Positions 17,242-26,369 of a DNA stretch of 64,000 bases are shown here, one piece after another. Made by a program: the position numbers and the translations under genes. Positions within the stretch are counted from its first letter, which is position 1. Each line of letters opens with the position of its first letter. Under the pieces are notes generated by a model. The model searched no databases. It saw only the letters and a program-made list of their open reading frames with translations, and was not told where the DNA came from. Origin of the DNA: Sanguibacter inulinus. GTDB taxonomy: Bacteria; Actinomycetota; Actinomycetes; Actinomycetales; Cellulomonadaceae. The stretch lies in NCBI RefSeq assembly GCF_013415325.1, contig NZ_JACBYE010000016.1:1-64000 (forward strand), read 5' to 3'.

Positions 17242-17247
17242 AGGCTA
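17242..17247 (-). promoter_or_regulatory. -10 element TAGCCT, leaderless promoter of proA
   Basis: Minus-strand TAGCCT, then a 6-nt G-run (GGGGGG) directly before the proA ATG. The G-run could also act as a weak ribosome binding site but is too close to the start for that, so the leaderless reading is preferred. Confidence 0.5.
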
Positions 17248-17322
17248 GCCACCCGCGGTCGTGGAGTCACCCACGTCCCGCTGGGTGGTCCGGCCGAGAC
17301 GGATGACCGGGCACCGACCGGG

Positions 17323-18453
17323 TCAGACCTTCCGCGGCCGACGGACGAGCACCAGGTCGTCGCGGTGGACCACGGCCCTGTCGTAGCCGGCCCCGAGGGC
17401 GTCGCGCAGGTCTCCGGTGGTCTGGCCCATCAGGCCGGGGATCTCCGCCGCGTCGTAGGCCGACAACCCACGGGCGACCACCCGACCCTCGGTGTCGACG
17501 AGCTCGACAGGGTCGGCGGACTCGAACTCCCCCTCCACCCCCGTGATCCCCGCCGGGAGCAACGAGGCAGAGCCACCGAGGACGGCGCGCACAGCGCCGT
17601 CGTCGAGCACGAGCCGGCCACGGCTCTTGGCCGCGTAGGCGAGCCAGAGACGCCGTCGCGTGGTCCGTCGCCCGGTCGCGTGGAACCAGGTGCCCACGGG
17701 CGTCCCGTCGAGCGCGCCCTGGACGTTGGAGGACCTGGTGAGGACCACGGGGATCCCGGACTGCGTCGCGATCGACACCGACTCGAGCTTGGTGAGCATC
17801 CCGCCCGTGCCGACCGAGCTGCCCCGACCTGTCACCTCGACGTGCTCGATGTCCGCGGGGCTGCGGACCTCAGGGATCTGGCGGGTGCCGGGCCGTGACG
17901 GCGGTCCGTCGTACAGGCCGTCGACGTCGGTGAGGAGCACCATCGCGTCGGCGCGGACGAGGTGCGAGACCAGCGCAGCGAGGCGGTCGTTGTCACCGAA
18001 GCGGATCTCGTCGGTCGCCACGGCGTCGTTCTCGTTGACGACGGGCACGACCCCGAGGTCGAGCAGCCGCTCGAGAGAGCGCTGGGCGTTCTTGTAGTGA
18101 CCGCGCCGGACTGTGTCCTCGGCCGTGAGCAAGATCTGCCCGACCCGGATGCCGTGCGCGGCGAAGGCCTCGGTGTACCGGGCGACGAGCAGCCCCTGGC
18201 CGACCGATGCGGCAGCCTGGGCTGTCGCGAGGTCGCTCGGGCGTGAGGTCAGGCCGAGCGGGCCGAGGCCTGCGGCGATCGCGCCCGACGTCACGAGGAC
18301 CACCTGGTGGCCGGCCGCGTGCCGTGCGGCGATCACCTCGACGAGGTCGCGCAGCGCCTGCACGTCGAGACGCCCGTCGGCCGCTGTGAGCGACGACGAG
18401 CCGACCTTGACCACCACGCGCCGAGCAGAACCCATGAGCGAGCGTGGCGTCAC
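17323..18453 (-). CDS. proB: Glutamate 5-kinase ProB
   Basis: 376 residues. Phosphorylates glutamate, first step of proline synthesis. Amino-acid kinase domain: RVVVKVGSSSLT, VLVTSGAIAAGLGPL, VVPVVNENDAV, IRFGDNDRLAALVSHLV, VLLTDVDGLYDG, VGTGGMLTKLESVSIAT. A C-terminal PUA domain follows (LVLDDGAVRAVLGGSASLLPAGITGVEG...GRVVARGLSAYDA). The open frame extends to 18789, but the GTG at 18453 has a strong GGGAGG five nt upstream and gives the family's normal length. Genes obg, proB and proA run together leftward. Confidence 0.95.
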   Translation of the reverse strand: MTPRSLMGSARRVVVKVGSSSLTAADGRLDVQALRDLVEVIAARHAAGHQVVLVTSGAIAAGLGPLGLTSRPSDLATAQAAASVGQGLLVARYTEAFAAHGIRVGQILLTAEDTVRRGHYKNAQRSLERLLDLGVVPVVNENDAVATDEIRFGDNDRLAALVSHLVRADAMVLLTDVDGLYDGPPSRPGTRQIPEVRSPADIEHVEVTGRGSSVGTGGMLTKLESVSIATQSGIPVVLTRSSNVQGALDGTPVGTWFHATGRRTTRRRLWLAYAAKSRGRLVLDDGAVRAVLGGSASLLPAGITGVEGEFESADPVELVDTEGRVVARGLSAYDAAEIPGLMGQTTGDLRDALGAGYDRAVVHRDDLVLVRRPRKV

Positions 18454-18571
18454 GGGGACCTCCCGAGGCGCCAGAGCCCCGCGCGGCGGGGCCGGCGGGG
18501 CTGCAGGTGCGGTCTGAAGGTCGTCGCTCGAAGTTCCGGTGTCGCTCACCGGACCATTCTCGCGCAGGCGG

Positions 18572-20131
18572 TCAGTCCTTGGAGGGGCTGTCCACAGGAG
18601 CGTCTGCGTCGATCTCGGGGTCGGTCCAGATGCCCTGCTCGCGCTCGGTCCACAGCTCGGCGCGGGCCTCGGCCTTGGCGTCCATGCGCTCGGTGTACTC
18701 GCGGCGCTTGTCACCACGGGTCGGGCGGTTGGACTGCGACTCGGCGAAGCGCGCATCCGTGCCTCGCGGGCCACCGAGGAGCTCGGCACCCGTGACGAGG
18801 GTGGGCTCCCAGTCGAAGATCACGGCGTTGTGCTCGGGACCGATGCGCACCTCGTCACCCGCGACAGCGCCAGCCTTGAACAGCTGCTTCTCGACGCCGA
18901 GGACCGCGAGACGGTCCGCGAGGTAGCCGATGGCCTCCTCGTTGGCGAAGTCCGTCTGGCGGACCCAGCGCTCGGGCTTGGTGCCGCGGATCTCGAAGTA
19001 CGTCTGGCCGCCGGACTCCTTGCGCTGGACGGTGAACTCGGAGCCGTCGGCAGCCTTGGGCCGGATGATCGTGCGGGCCATGCTCGGCTTCGGGGCGAGC
19101 TTGCGGGCACGCTCGACGTACTCGGCGAGCACGTAGGTGAGCTGCTTGAGCCCTTCGTGGCTCGCTGCTGAGACCTCGAAGACCTTGACGCCGCGCGCCT
19201 CGAACTCGGGGCGGACGAGCTCGGCGAGGTCGCGTGCCTCGGGGACGTCGATCTTGTTGAGCACGACGACGCGGGGCCGCTCGTTGAGCGGGACGCGGGT
19301 GCCGTCGGACTGGAGGTCGGGCGCGTAGGCCGCGAGCTCCTGCTCGATGACCTCGAGGTCGCTCAGCGGGTCGCGGCCCGGGTCGAGGGTCGCGCAGTCG
19401 AGGACGTGCACGAGGACAGCGCAGCGCTCGATGTGACGGAGGAACTCCAGGCCGAGGCCCTTGCCCTCGCTCGCGCCCTCGATCAGCCCGGGGACGTCGG
19501 CGACCGTGTAGCGGGACGAGCCCGCCTGCACGACGCCGAGGTTCGGCACCAGGGTGGTGAAGGGGTAGTCGGCGATCTTGGGCCGTGCGGCCGAGATCGC
19601 GGCGATGAGGCTGGACTTGCCGGCGCTCGGGTAGCCGACGAGCGCGACGTCGGCGATGGTCTTGAGCTCGAGGACGACGGACGCCTCGGAGCCGGGCTCT
19701 CCGAGCAGGGCGAAGCCGGGAGCCTTGCGGGCCTTCGAGGCCAGCGCGTTGTTGCCGAGCCCGCCGTGCCCGCCCTCGGCGACCACGTACTCCGCGCCCA
19801 TGCCGACGAGGTCGGCGAGCACGTTGCCGTCGGTGTCCTTGACGACGGTGCCGTCGGGCACCGACAGGATCATGTCTTCGCCGTTGGCGCCCTGACGGTA
19901 GTCACCCATGCCCTGGGTGCCCGAGGGGGCGCTGCGGTGCGGCAGGTGGTGGAACTCGAGGAGGGTGGTGACCTGACCGTCGACGCGCAGGATCACGCTG
20001 CCGCCCATGCCGCCGGCGCCGCCGTCAGGGCCGGCGAGGGGCTTGAACTTCTCGCGGCGGATCGAGGCGCAGCCGTTCCCGCCGTTGCCGCCTGTGGCGT
20101 GCAGGACTACGCGGTCTACGAACGAAGCCAT
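18572..20131 (-). CDS. obg: GTPase Obg/CgtA
   Basis: 519 residues. Ribosome-associated GTPase of 50S assembly and stress response. Three domains: the glycine-rich Obg fold ([34 protein letters not shown]), the GTPase domain with G1 [13 protein letters not shown]3 [18 protein letters not shown] and G4 [12 protein letters not shown], and a C-terminal OCT domain ([20 protein letters not shown]). A 60-residue charged tail ([21 protein letters not shown]) ends the protein. It sits after rpmA with a strong hairpin in between, the conserved rplU-rpmA-obg order. Confidence 0.97.
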   Translation of the reverse strand: MASFVDRVVLHATGGNGGNGCASIRREKFKPLAGPDGGAGGMGGSVILRVDGQVTTLLEFHHLPHRSAPSGTQGMGDYRQGANGEDMILSVPDGTVVKDTDGNVLADLVGMGAEYVVAEGGHGGLGNNALASKARKAPGFALLGEPGSEASVVLELKTIADVALVGYPSAGKSSLIAAISAARPKIADYPFTTLVPNLGVVQAGSSRYTVADVPGLIEGASEGKGLGLEFLRHIERCAVLVHVLDCATLDPGRDPLSDLEVIEQELAAYAPDLQSDGTRVPLNERPRVVVLNKIDVPEARDLAELVRPEFEARGVKVFEVSAASHEGLKQLTYVLAEYVERARKLAPKPSMARTIIRPKAADGSEFTVQRKESGGQTYFEIRGTKPERWVRQTDFANEEAIGYLADRLAVLGVEKQLFKAGAVAGDEVRIGPEHNAVIFDWEPTLVTGAELLGGPRGTDARFAESQSNRPTRGDKRREYTERMDAKAEARAELWTEREQGIWTDPEIDADAPVDSPSKD

Positions 20132-20187
20132 CGGTCAACCAATCATCGAGCGAGCTGCCGCGAGGGCAGTGTGGGGCGTGCAAGAGC

Positions 20188-20220
20188 AAGAGGGGCGCAC
20201 CGAACCGGTGCGCCCCTCTT
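20188..20220 (-). terminator. Terminator hairpin between rpmA and obg
   Basis: 15-bp perfect stem (20188-20202 and 20206-20220) with a 3-nt loop, in the 113-bp rpmA-obg gap. It would end most ribosomal-protein transcripts and let obg be expressed at a lower level by read-through or from its own start. Confidence 0.85.
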
Positions 20221-20244
20221 GCGGAAGATCTAGGAGTCTGAAGC

Positions 20245-20502
20245 TCAGACGCCAGCCTCGACGATGTCGATGACCTTGCGGCCACGACGGGTGCCGAACT
20301 GGACCGCACCGGCGGTCAGAGCGAAGAGCGTGTCGTCCCCGCCACGTCCGACGTTGTTGCCGGGGTGGAAGTGGGTGCCGCGCTGGCGGACGATGATCTC
20401 ACCAGCGCTGACGACCTGACCGCCAAAACGCTTGACACCGAGACGCTGTGCGTTCGAGTCGCGACCGTTGCGCGAGGAGCTCGCGCCTTTCTTGTGTGCC
20501 AT
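20245..20502 (-). CDS. rpmA: 50S ribosomal protein L27
   Basis: 85 residues. [31 protein letters not shown] at the start and [27 protein letters not shown] are the L27 signature. No Firmicutes-style N-terminal cleavage extension. L27 sits at the peptidyl-transferase centre of the large subunit. It follows rplU by 76 bp in the standard rplU-rpmA pair. Confidence 0.98.
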   Translation of the reverse strand: MAHKKGASSSRNGRDSNAQRLGVKRFGGQVVSAGEIIVRQRGTHFHPGNNVGRGGDDTLFALTAGAVQFGTRRGRKVIDIVEAGV

Positions 20503-20578
20503 GGCCGAACCTGCTTTCCTGCTGAAGAGTGTCTGACGAGTTCGTTCGCAGGAGGCCAGGCCTACCGCGACGAGGAAA

Positions 20579-20887
20579 TCACTTGATGCCGGTGACCTTC
20601 AGGCGGGTCAGCTGCTGACGGTGACCCTGACGCTTGCGGTAACCGGTCTTGTTCTTGAACTTGAGGATGGTGATCTTCGGGCCCTTCTCGTCCCGGACGA
20701 TCTCCGCGGTGACCTTGACCTTGGCGAGGTCTGCTGCCTTGGTGGTCACCTTCTCCCCGTCGACCAGAAGCAGCGCGGGAAGTTCGATGGACTCGCCAGC
20801 GTCGCCGGAAAGTCGGTCGACGACGACGACGTCGCCCACGGAAACCTTCTCCTGGCGGCCACCGGCCTTGACGATCGCGTACACCAC
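20579..20887 (-). CDS. rplU: 50S ribosomal protein L21
   Basis: 102 residues from the GTG at 20887 ([49 protein letters not shown]), matching usual L21 length. An ATG at 20899 would add four residues (MSSN) and a second GTG at 20884 is also possible; no ribosome binding site clearly decides. L21 binds 23S rRNA. The gene has a strong promoter about 130 bp upstream, leaving a leader of roughly 120 nt. Confidence 0.95.
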   Translation of the reverse strand: MVYAIVKAGGRQEKVSVGDVVVVDRLSGDAGESIELPALLLVDGEKVTTKAADLAKVKVTAEIVRDEKGPKITILKFKNKTGYRKRQGHRQQLTRLKVTGIK

Positions 20888-21015
20888 GTTGCTGCTCATC
20901 TCTCTTAGTGTCTGCGGCATGCTCATCACCTGAATCGAAGACGTGGTCGTTGACTGCGTCATGAGACTCAGGGAGCACACGGGGACCAGCGCGAATCAGT
21001 ACGCGCCGACGTTCA

Positions 21016-21044
21016 AGATTACGGAATCTTGCGCTCAGGGTCAA
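21016..21044 (-). promoter_or_regulatory. Strong promoter of rplU-rpmA
   Basis: Minus strand: -35 TTGACC (21039-21044), 17-bp spacer, -10 TAATCT (21016-21021). Best vegetative promoter match in the window. The predicted start near 21009 leaves a leader of about 120 nt before rplU, long enough for L21-mediated autoregulation, though I cannot show such a structure. Confidence 0.8.
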
Positions 21045-21113
21045 ATGCCACTGCTAGCACTGCCGCCAGCTCTCGGTGTCTGGCTCGCAGGTGCCTGCAC
21101 GACCTGCGCACAG

Positions 21114-21133
21114 ACGGAGCCGTCAGGCTCCGT
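21114..21133 (-). terminator. Hairpin after the rne-GNAT gene pair
   Basis: Perfect 8-bp stem ACGGAGCC/GGCTCCGT (21114-21121 and 21126-21133) with loop GTCA, between the end of the GNAT gene and the rplU promoter. Probably the terminator of the upstream rne transcript. The surrounding 360-bp gap otherwise holds only the rplU promoter and leader. Confidence 0.55.
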
Positions 21134-21248
21134 GGACCATCATGCCCTACTCGGGGGCGAGTCTCCACCACCATGGGGCGGTCAGCCCTGTGAGACAGCA
21201 CTCACCGGCGCCCGGGCTCGAGCCCAGCACCGGGCTCGACGTCTGTCG

Positions 21249-21932
21249 TCAGCGACCAGCTCCGCCGTCGTGGCACCGCTGCGCCCACTCTTCCCGGAGC
21301 ACGCCGTAGACGAGCGAGTCGTAGACCTCGCCGCGGACGACGCGCGCCTTGCGGAACCGCGCCTCGAGCGTGAACCCGAGCCTCTCGGCCACCCGGGACA
21401 TCGCGTGGTTCCCCGACCACGTCGCGAGGTCGAGCCGCCGCCAGCCTGTGGCTGCGAAGAGCAGGGTGGTCCACTGCTCGATCGCGGCGGTCCCCGCTCC
21501 CCTGCCACGCACGGCCGGGTCGTGCAGGACGACACCGATCCGCGCCCACTCGGTCTCCTGGGACTCCCAGTACCAGCTCACGGTCCCCCAGAAGGTCCCG
21601 TCGGCGGCGTTCGCCACGACGAGCGACCGCGGGGGCAGGTCTGGCGTGGACGCCGCTGCCCCGTCCGTCTCGATCTCGCGAGCGCGGCGGGCGACGATCT
21701 CGTCGGCCTCGTCGTCGGTGGGGCGCGCGTAGTACGGACCGTCCCAGAGGTGCCACTCGTGGTGCGGGCGCAACCACTCCCTGTAGACAGGGAGGTCCTC
21801 CGCCTGCCACGGCCGAAGCACCGCGGGAGACGCCGCAGGCGCGGACGACGGTGTCGTCCGCGCCTGCGGCGTCTGGGAGCCTGCGGGCTCACCGGTCCCC
21901 CGGTCCTGAGCCCCACGTCCCGTCTGGGTCAC
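21249..21932 (-). CDS. GNAT family N-acetyltransferase (RimJ/RimL-like)
   Basis: 227 residues. After a 35-residue disordered Thr/Pro/Ala leader comes the GNAT fold: LRPWQAEDLPVYREWL, GTVSWYWESQETEWARIGVVL, the acetyl-CoA loop VRGRGAGTAAIEQW, and NHAMSRVAERLGFTLEARFRKA. The last part is the RimJ/RimL type, often acting on protein N-termini or amino groups of small molecules. Its ATG overlaps the rne stop by 4 bp, so its translation is coupled to RNase E/G. Substrate unknown. Confidence 0.88.
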   Translation of the reverse strand: MTQTGRGAQDRGTGEPAGSQTPQARTTPSSAPAASPAVLRPWQAEDLPVYREWLRPHHEWHLWDGPYYARPTDDEADEIVARRAREIETDGAAASTPDLPPRSLVVANAADGTFWGTVSWYWESQETEWARIGVVLHDPAVRGRGAGTAAIEQWTTLLFAATGWRRLDLATWSGNHAMSRVAERLGFTLEARFRKARVVRGEVYDSLVYGVLREEWAQRCHDGGAGR

Positions 21933-24900
21933 TGCTGGTCGGTCTGCTCTCCGCGGCCCTGGCCGGAGACCGGGCGACGCACGGAGCGCAGCTCGGCCAC
22001 GACGTCGAGGACAGGACGCCGAGGCTCCTGGACCTCAGAGACGCCTGACTGCTCGACGCTCTCCGAGGGTGCCTCGGTCACGCTCTCCGTGCCGGGCTGA
22101 CGGACGTCGACGACCTCGGCGGTCTCGACGTCGACAGTCACGACCACGCCCTGCTCGACGCCGGCACCGTGCTCGTCAGCACCGTGCTCGGCGCCGTCGG
22201 GGTGCTCGTCGTCGTGCTCGTGGGCGTGCGCCGCCGCTGCGGCGATCGTCGCGAGCGTGGCCTTGACGGCCTCACGAGCCTCGGGCAGCACGGGGACCGC
22301 CGGGACGGTCTCGGTCTCCTTGGCACCCCGCTTGCGACGGGCGCGCTTGCTGTCGCCGTCGGCGGGAGCCGAGGCTGCAGCCTGCGCCGCGACCTGAGCG
22401 CCCGACGGCTGAGAGCCGCCCTGGAAGTGCTTCTCGTTCGGCTCGTCGTGGACGATGAACCCGCGGCCGTTGCAGTGGTCGCACGTCTCCGAGAACGCCT
22501 CGACGAGGCCCTGGCCCACGCGCTTGCGGGTCATCTGCACGAGCCCGAGCGAGGTCACCTCGGCGACCTGGTGCTTGGTCCGGTCGCGACCGAGGCACTC
22601 GACCATGCGGCGCAGCACGAGGTCACGGTTGGACTCGAGGACCATGTCGATGAAGTCGACGACGATGATCCCGCCGATGTCGCGCAGGCGCAGCTGCCGG
22701 ACGATCTCCTCGGCCGCCTCGAGGTTGTTCCTCGTGACAGTCTCCTCGAGCGTGCCGCCCGATCCCGTGAACTTGCCGGTGTTGACGTCGACGACGGTCA
22801 TGGCCTCGGTGCGGTCGATGACGAGCGAGCCACCCGAGGGCAGCCAGACCTTGCGGTCCATGCCCTTGGCCAGCTGCTCGTCGATCCGCGCCTCGGCGAA
22901 GACGTCCTTCTCGCTCGTCCAGCGCTTGACGCGCCCGGCGAGGTCGGGGGCGAGGGCGTTGACGTACTCGGAGATCTCCGACCACGCGCCGTCACCCGAG
23001 ATCGTCAGCGAGCTGAAGTCGTCGTTGAAGATGTCGCGCACCACGCGGATCGCGAGGTCCGGCTCGCCCTGGAGCAGAGCAGGCGCCGACGCGGTCTTGG
23101 ACTTCTTCTCGATGGCCTCCCACTGCCCCTGCAGACGGGCGATGTCGGCGCGCAGCTCCTCTTCGCTCGCACCCTCGGCCGCCGTGCGGACGATGACGCC
23201 GGCGGTCTCGGGGACGACCTCGCGGAGGATCTTCTTGAGGCGGGCACGCTCGGTGTCGGGGAGCTTGCGCGAGATGCCCGTCATGCCGCCGCCGGGGACG
23301 TAGACGAGATAGCGACCCGCGAGGGTCACCTGCGAGGTGAGGCGGGCCCCCTTCTGGCCGATCGGGTCCTTGGTGACCTGCACCAGGACAGAGTCGCCCG
23401 ACTTGAGCGCCTGCTCGATCCGGCGCGGTGCGCCCTCGAGACCGTGGGCGTCCCAGTTGACCTCACCGGCGTAGAGCACGGCGTTGCGGCTCTTGCCGAC
23501 GTCGACGAAGGCGGCCTCCATGCTCGGGAGCACGTTCTGCACCCGGCCGAGGTACACGTTGCCGGCCATCGAGGCCTGCGACTGCTGGGAGACGTAGTGC
23601 TCGACGAGCACACCGTCCTCGAGCACGGCGATCTGCGTGCGACCGTTCCGCTCGCGGACGATCATGGAGCGCTCGACGGCCTCGCGGCGGGCGAGGAACT
23701 CGGCCTCGGTGATGATCGACCGGCGACGACCGGCGTCGCGGCCCTCGCGGCGACGCTGGCGCTTGGCCTCGAGGCGGGTCGAGCCTTTGAGCGCGGTGAC
23801 CTCGTCGGAGCCTGTGCGACCGCTGCGGCTGCTGGTGCTGGCACCTGCGCTGCGGCCCGAGGACGCGGCTGCGGGAGCAGTCTCGCTGTCCGAGCCGCGC
23901 GACCCACGACGGCGACGACGACGGCGACGGCTCGACGCGGAGTCGTCCGAGTCGTCGTGCTCGTCGGAGTCGGTCTCCTCGTCCGAGGAGCTCTCGGAGT
24001 CGTCGTCCTGCGTGTCGGCGTCCTGGGCAGGAGCCGCTCCACGGCCACGGCGACGCGAGCGCGAACGCCCGTTCTCCGAGCGGCCGCGGGGCTCGTCGGA
24101 GCCTTCGTCCTCGTCGTCCTCGTCGTCGGAGTCCTCGGAGGACTCGTCGTCCTGGCTGGCGCCACGAGAGTCTCGGGAGTCCTCGTCGCGCGAGTCCGAG
24201 CCGCCACGGTTGCGGCGTCCGCGACCACCACGACGGCGGCGACGGCGCGGCTGGCCGTTGTCGTCCTCGTCCTCGGTGTCGTCGGAGTCGTCCTCGGAGG
24301 CGTCCGTGCCCTCGTCCTCGGTCGCCGGGATCAGGGCGTCCAGGCTCGCGTCGAGCGCGAGGACGTCCTCGGTCGACTCGGCGTCCTCGTCCTCGAGCAC
24401 CTCGTCTGCGGCAGCGGCTGCAGCCTCGGAGACCGCCTTGGGCGGACCTGCGGGAGTCTGCGCGCGGCGACGACGCGGACGCGCGGCCTCCGGGTCCGGA
24501 GCCTGGAACAGCAGCGCTGTCGTGCGGCGCGGTGCCTGAGCCTCTTCGGCGGGGGCCTCGTCGGCCTGGACCTGCTCAGGTGCCGCAGCGCGCTCGGCGA
24601 CGGGTGCGGCAGGTGTCTCGACGGGCTCGGCAGAGCGCGAGCGACGGCTGCGCGTCTTGCGTGGGGCCTCGGCGGCAGCCTCCGGAGCTGTCGTCGCAGG
24701 AGCAGTCGTCGCAGCAGCGGCCACCGGGGCCTCGACGGGTGCAGAGGCCTCGGCGGTCTCAGCCTCGACCGGCGCTGGCGCGGCGGCCCTGCGGGTCGCG
24801 GCACGGCGCGGGCGGGTGACCTCGGCGTCCTCGAAGAGGGCCGGGGCGGTGGTCGTCGGCGCGGAGCTGGTGGCGCGGCGGCTCCGGCGGGCCGGTGCTG

Positions 24901-25774
24901 CAGGCTCAGCGGCGAGCGCCTCGATCGACGCGACGACGTCGAGGCTCGCTACCTCTTCCTCGTGGCTCGGGGTGGTCGCCGGTGCTGCGGCGCGCGAGCG
25001 AGACCGGCGCGGGGCGCGGCCGCTCGTCGTGGTCGGCGCGGCAGGCTGGTCCACCGTGGCGGAGGCCGGGGCGGCGGCTGCGGCCGGTGCAGACTCGGCG
25101 GGCTCCTGGGCTGCCGGAGCCGTGCTGGTCGTCGGTGCCGTGCTGGTCGTCGGTGTCGCGCTCGACGCCGGTCGGGTGGCGGCGCGGCGGCGCCGTGCCG
25201 GGGCGGCGGGGGCTGTCGATGCCGCGGGCTCGTCTGCGGCGGTCGGCGACGAGGTCGCCGGCTGCTGCGCCTCGGGCTGCGATGCGGCGACCGGCGTCGT
25301 CGGTGCTGCCTCGGCAACCGGGTTGGTCGTGGGCGAGAGCTCGGCGAAGACGTCGAGCTGCTCGGTCGTCTTGACGACCCTGCGCGAGCGGCGGGGTGCC
25401 TTCGCGGGTGCAGCGGGCGCGAGGTCTGCGGCCGGGGTCTCGGCAGGCGCCGTGGCGGCGGTCTGCGCTGCGGGGGCCTGCTGTGCTGCGGGGGCCTGCT
25501 CGGCTGCCGGGGTCTCGGTCGCTGCGGAGGCCTTCTTGCTCGTCGCGCGACGACGGACGGGCTTCTCGGCGGGCTGCTCCGGGGCGGCCTGCGCGGCGGC
25601 AGGTGCCGCTTGGGTGTCTGAGGCCGCGGCCTGAGTGGCGGGAGGTGCCGCCTGGGTGGAGTCGGGGGCTGGCGTGCCTGCAGCATTTCCTGCGGCGCGG
25701 GTCACCCGGCGTCGCGCCGGCTTCTTCGCTGTCGCGTCTGTGCTGTCAGGGGTGGTCGTGTTGTCGAGCGTCAC
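21929..25774 (-). CDS. rne: Ribonuclease E/G with long disordered N-terminal extension
   Basis: 1281 residues. The first about 580 are low complexity: Ala/Pro/Thr-rich with repeated short basic clusters (ARRRRAATR, RRSRRA), then acidic SE/DD runs and RGR/RRRRG boxes. The catalytic part begins with an S1 domain (RERNGRTQIAVLEDGVLVEHYV, GNVYLGRVQNVLPSMEAAFVDVG), then the DNase I-like domain with metal-binding aspartates in MTVVDVNTGKFTG and IIVVDFIDM, and the zinc-link motif CDHCNGRGF. Degrades mRNA and matures rRNA. GTG at 25774 has GGAG upstream. In actinobacterial RNase E both flanks are disordered scaffolds; here the N-terminal one is unusually long. Confidence 0.95.
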   Translation of the reverse strand: MTLDNTTTPDSTDATAKKPARRRVTRAAGNAAGTPAPDSTQAAPPATQAAASDTQAAPAAAQAAPEQPAEKPVRRRATSKKASAATETPAAEQAPAAQQAPAAQTAATAPAETPAADLAPAAPAKAPRRSRRVVKTTEQLDVFAELSPTTNPVAEAAPTTPVAASQPEAQQPATSSPTAADEPAASTAPAAPARRRRAATRPASSATPTTSTAPTTSTAPAAQEPAESAPAAAAAPASATVDQPAAPTTTSGRAPRRSRSRAAAPATTPSHEEEVASLDVVASIEALAAEPAAPARRSRRATSSAPTTTAPALFEDAEVTRPRRAATRRAAAPAPVEAETAEASAPVEAPVAAAATTAPATTAPEAAAEAPRKTRSRRSRSAEPVETPAAPVAERAAAPEQVQADEAPAEEAQAPRRTTALLFQAPDPEAARPRRRRAQTPAGPPKAVSEAAAAAADEVLEDEDAESTEDVLALDASLDALIPATEDEGTDASEDDSDDTEDEDDNGQPRRRRRRGGRGRRNRGGSDSRDEDSRDSRGASQDDESSEDSDDEDDEDEGSDEPRGRSENGRSRSRRRGRGAAPAQDADTQDDDSESSSDEETDSDEHDDSDDSASSRRRRRRRRGSRGSDSETAPAAASSGRSAGASTSSRSGRTGSDEVTALKGSTRLEAKRQRRREGRDAGRRRSIITEAEFLARREAVERSMIVRERNGRTQIAVLEDGVLVEHYVSQQSQASMAGNVYLGRVQNVLPSMEAAFVDVGKSRNAVLYAGEVNWDAHGLEGAPRRIEQALKSGDSVLVQVTKDPIGQKGARLTSQVTLAGRYLVYVPGGGMTGISRKLPDTERARLKKILREVVPETAGVIVRTAAEGASEEELRADIARLQGQWEAIEKKSKTASAPALLQGEPDLAIRVVRDIFNDDFSSLTISGDGAWSEISEYVNALAPDLAGRVKRWTSEKDVFAEARIDEQLAKGMDRKVWLPSGGSLVIDRTEAMTVVDVNTGKFTGSGGTLEETVTRNNLEAAEEIVRQLRLRDIGGIIVVDFIDMVLESNRDLVLRRMVECLGRDRTKHQVAEVTSLGLVQMTRKRVGQGLVEAFSETCDHCNGRGFIVHDEPNEKHFQGGSQPSGAQVAAQAAASAPADGDSKRARRKRGAKETETVPAVPVLPEAREAVKATLATIAAAAAHAHEHDDEHPDGAEHGADEHGAGVEQGVVVTVDVETAEVVDVRQPGTESVTEAPSESVEQSGVSEVQEPRRPVLDVVAELRSVRRPVSGQGRGEQTDQQ

Positions 25775-26231
25775 GTGGTGTGCTCCATGTGCCCTGGTAG
25801 GGCTCCGCCCCACACGTGCGGCGCCACCATGGCGGTTCAGTCGTCGTCAGCACAGGTGTGCCGCGACGGAAGTCGTCGGTGTGGATACGCGGCAGGGGCG
25901 AGCGACGGTGTGCGCCAGGCGGTCGGGCCATTCTCCCGACTGCGGCGCGACACAATCCGCGATTCGCACGTGCTGCGTTCACAAGCTCGGCATCGAAGGC
26001 GTGTGGGGCCCTTGAGCCTCGTTCAGTATCGCACAGGAGCCCTGCGGCGCCCGTCGTGCGTCCGCCCGAGGCGTGTCGGGAGCACCAGCCGACCCGGTCT
26101 GCCGCGCGGCCACACCGGGTCTGGTGCCGGACCAGCCCGCAGGGCCAGACTGGCAGCACGTCCGAGAGCGCCCACGACGCCCTCGATACCAGGCAGCGCC
26201 GACCGTGCTCACACCACCTACGGCACCGCCC

Positions 26232-26288
26232 GAGACCTAGGTCACATGGCCGGGAGGCTCGTCCGCACGGAGCAGGGACCTTGGTCCC
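26232..26288. promoter_or_regulatory. DevR/NarL-type binding sites upstream of cydA
   Basis: A perfect inverted repeat GGGACC-TT-GGTCCC spans 26275-26288. A second site, GAGACCTAGGTCAC (26232-26245), contains the perfect palindrome GACCTAGGTC with one mismatch per outer arm. Both fit GGGACNNNNGTCCC, the consensus described for DosR/DevR. Their centres are 43 bp apart, about four helical turns. The proximal site is centred 41.5 bp before the predicted start of transcription, the classic position for an activator touching the -35. Confidence 0.65.
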
Positions 26289-26310
26289 ACGCCCCCACAT
26301 CTTCACGGCA

Positions 26311-26316
26311 TAACGT
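26311..26316 (+). promoter_or_regulatory. Predicted -10 element of cydABDC (TAACGT)
   Basis: TAACGT lies 54 bp before the cydA GTG, with no recognisable -35 at the expected place (about 26288-26293). The weak -35 plus an abutting palindrome is what an activator-dependent promoter looks like. Confidence 0.5.
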
Positions 26317-26369
26317 CATCTCGAGCCGTGCGGTGACACCCGCGCCCCCACCCACACACCAGGAGCACC

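Larger units (their letters stand above)
25775..26369. other. 595-bp divergent intergenic region, rne and cydA promoters
   Basis: No gene supported. The right third holds the cydA promoter elements and two palindromes listed separately. A half site TTCACAA at 25979-25985 is the right sequence for one arm of a Rex box, but its partner arm is poor. No confident rne promoter was found. Confidence 0.5.

Noticed and set aside
17323-18789. Longer proB start with a Ser/Pro-rich extension
   Set aside because: The GTG at 18453 has a strong ribosome binding site and gives the normal length; the upstream part has none.
22169-25621. 1150-codon open frame on the plus strand
   Set aside because: Exact antisense of RNase E/G; the long frame follows from high GC and repeated codons of its disordered arm. 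No ribosome binding site or family signature.
25965-25990. Rex operator before cydA
   Set aside because: One arm TTGTGAA is good but the other arm matches only about three of seven positions, and it lies nearly 400 bp from cydA.
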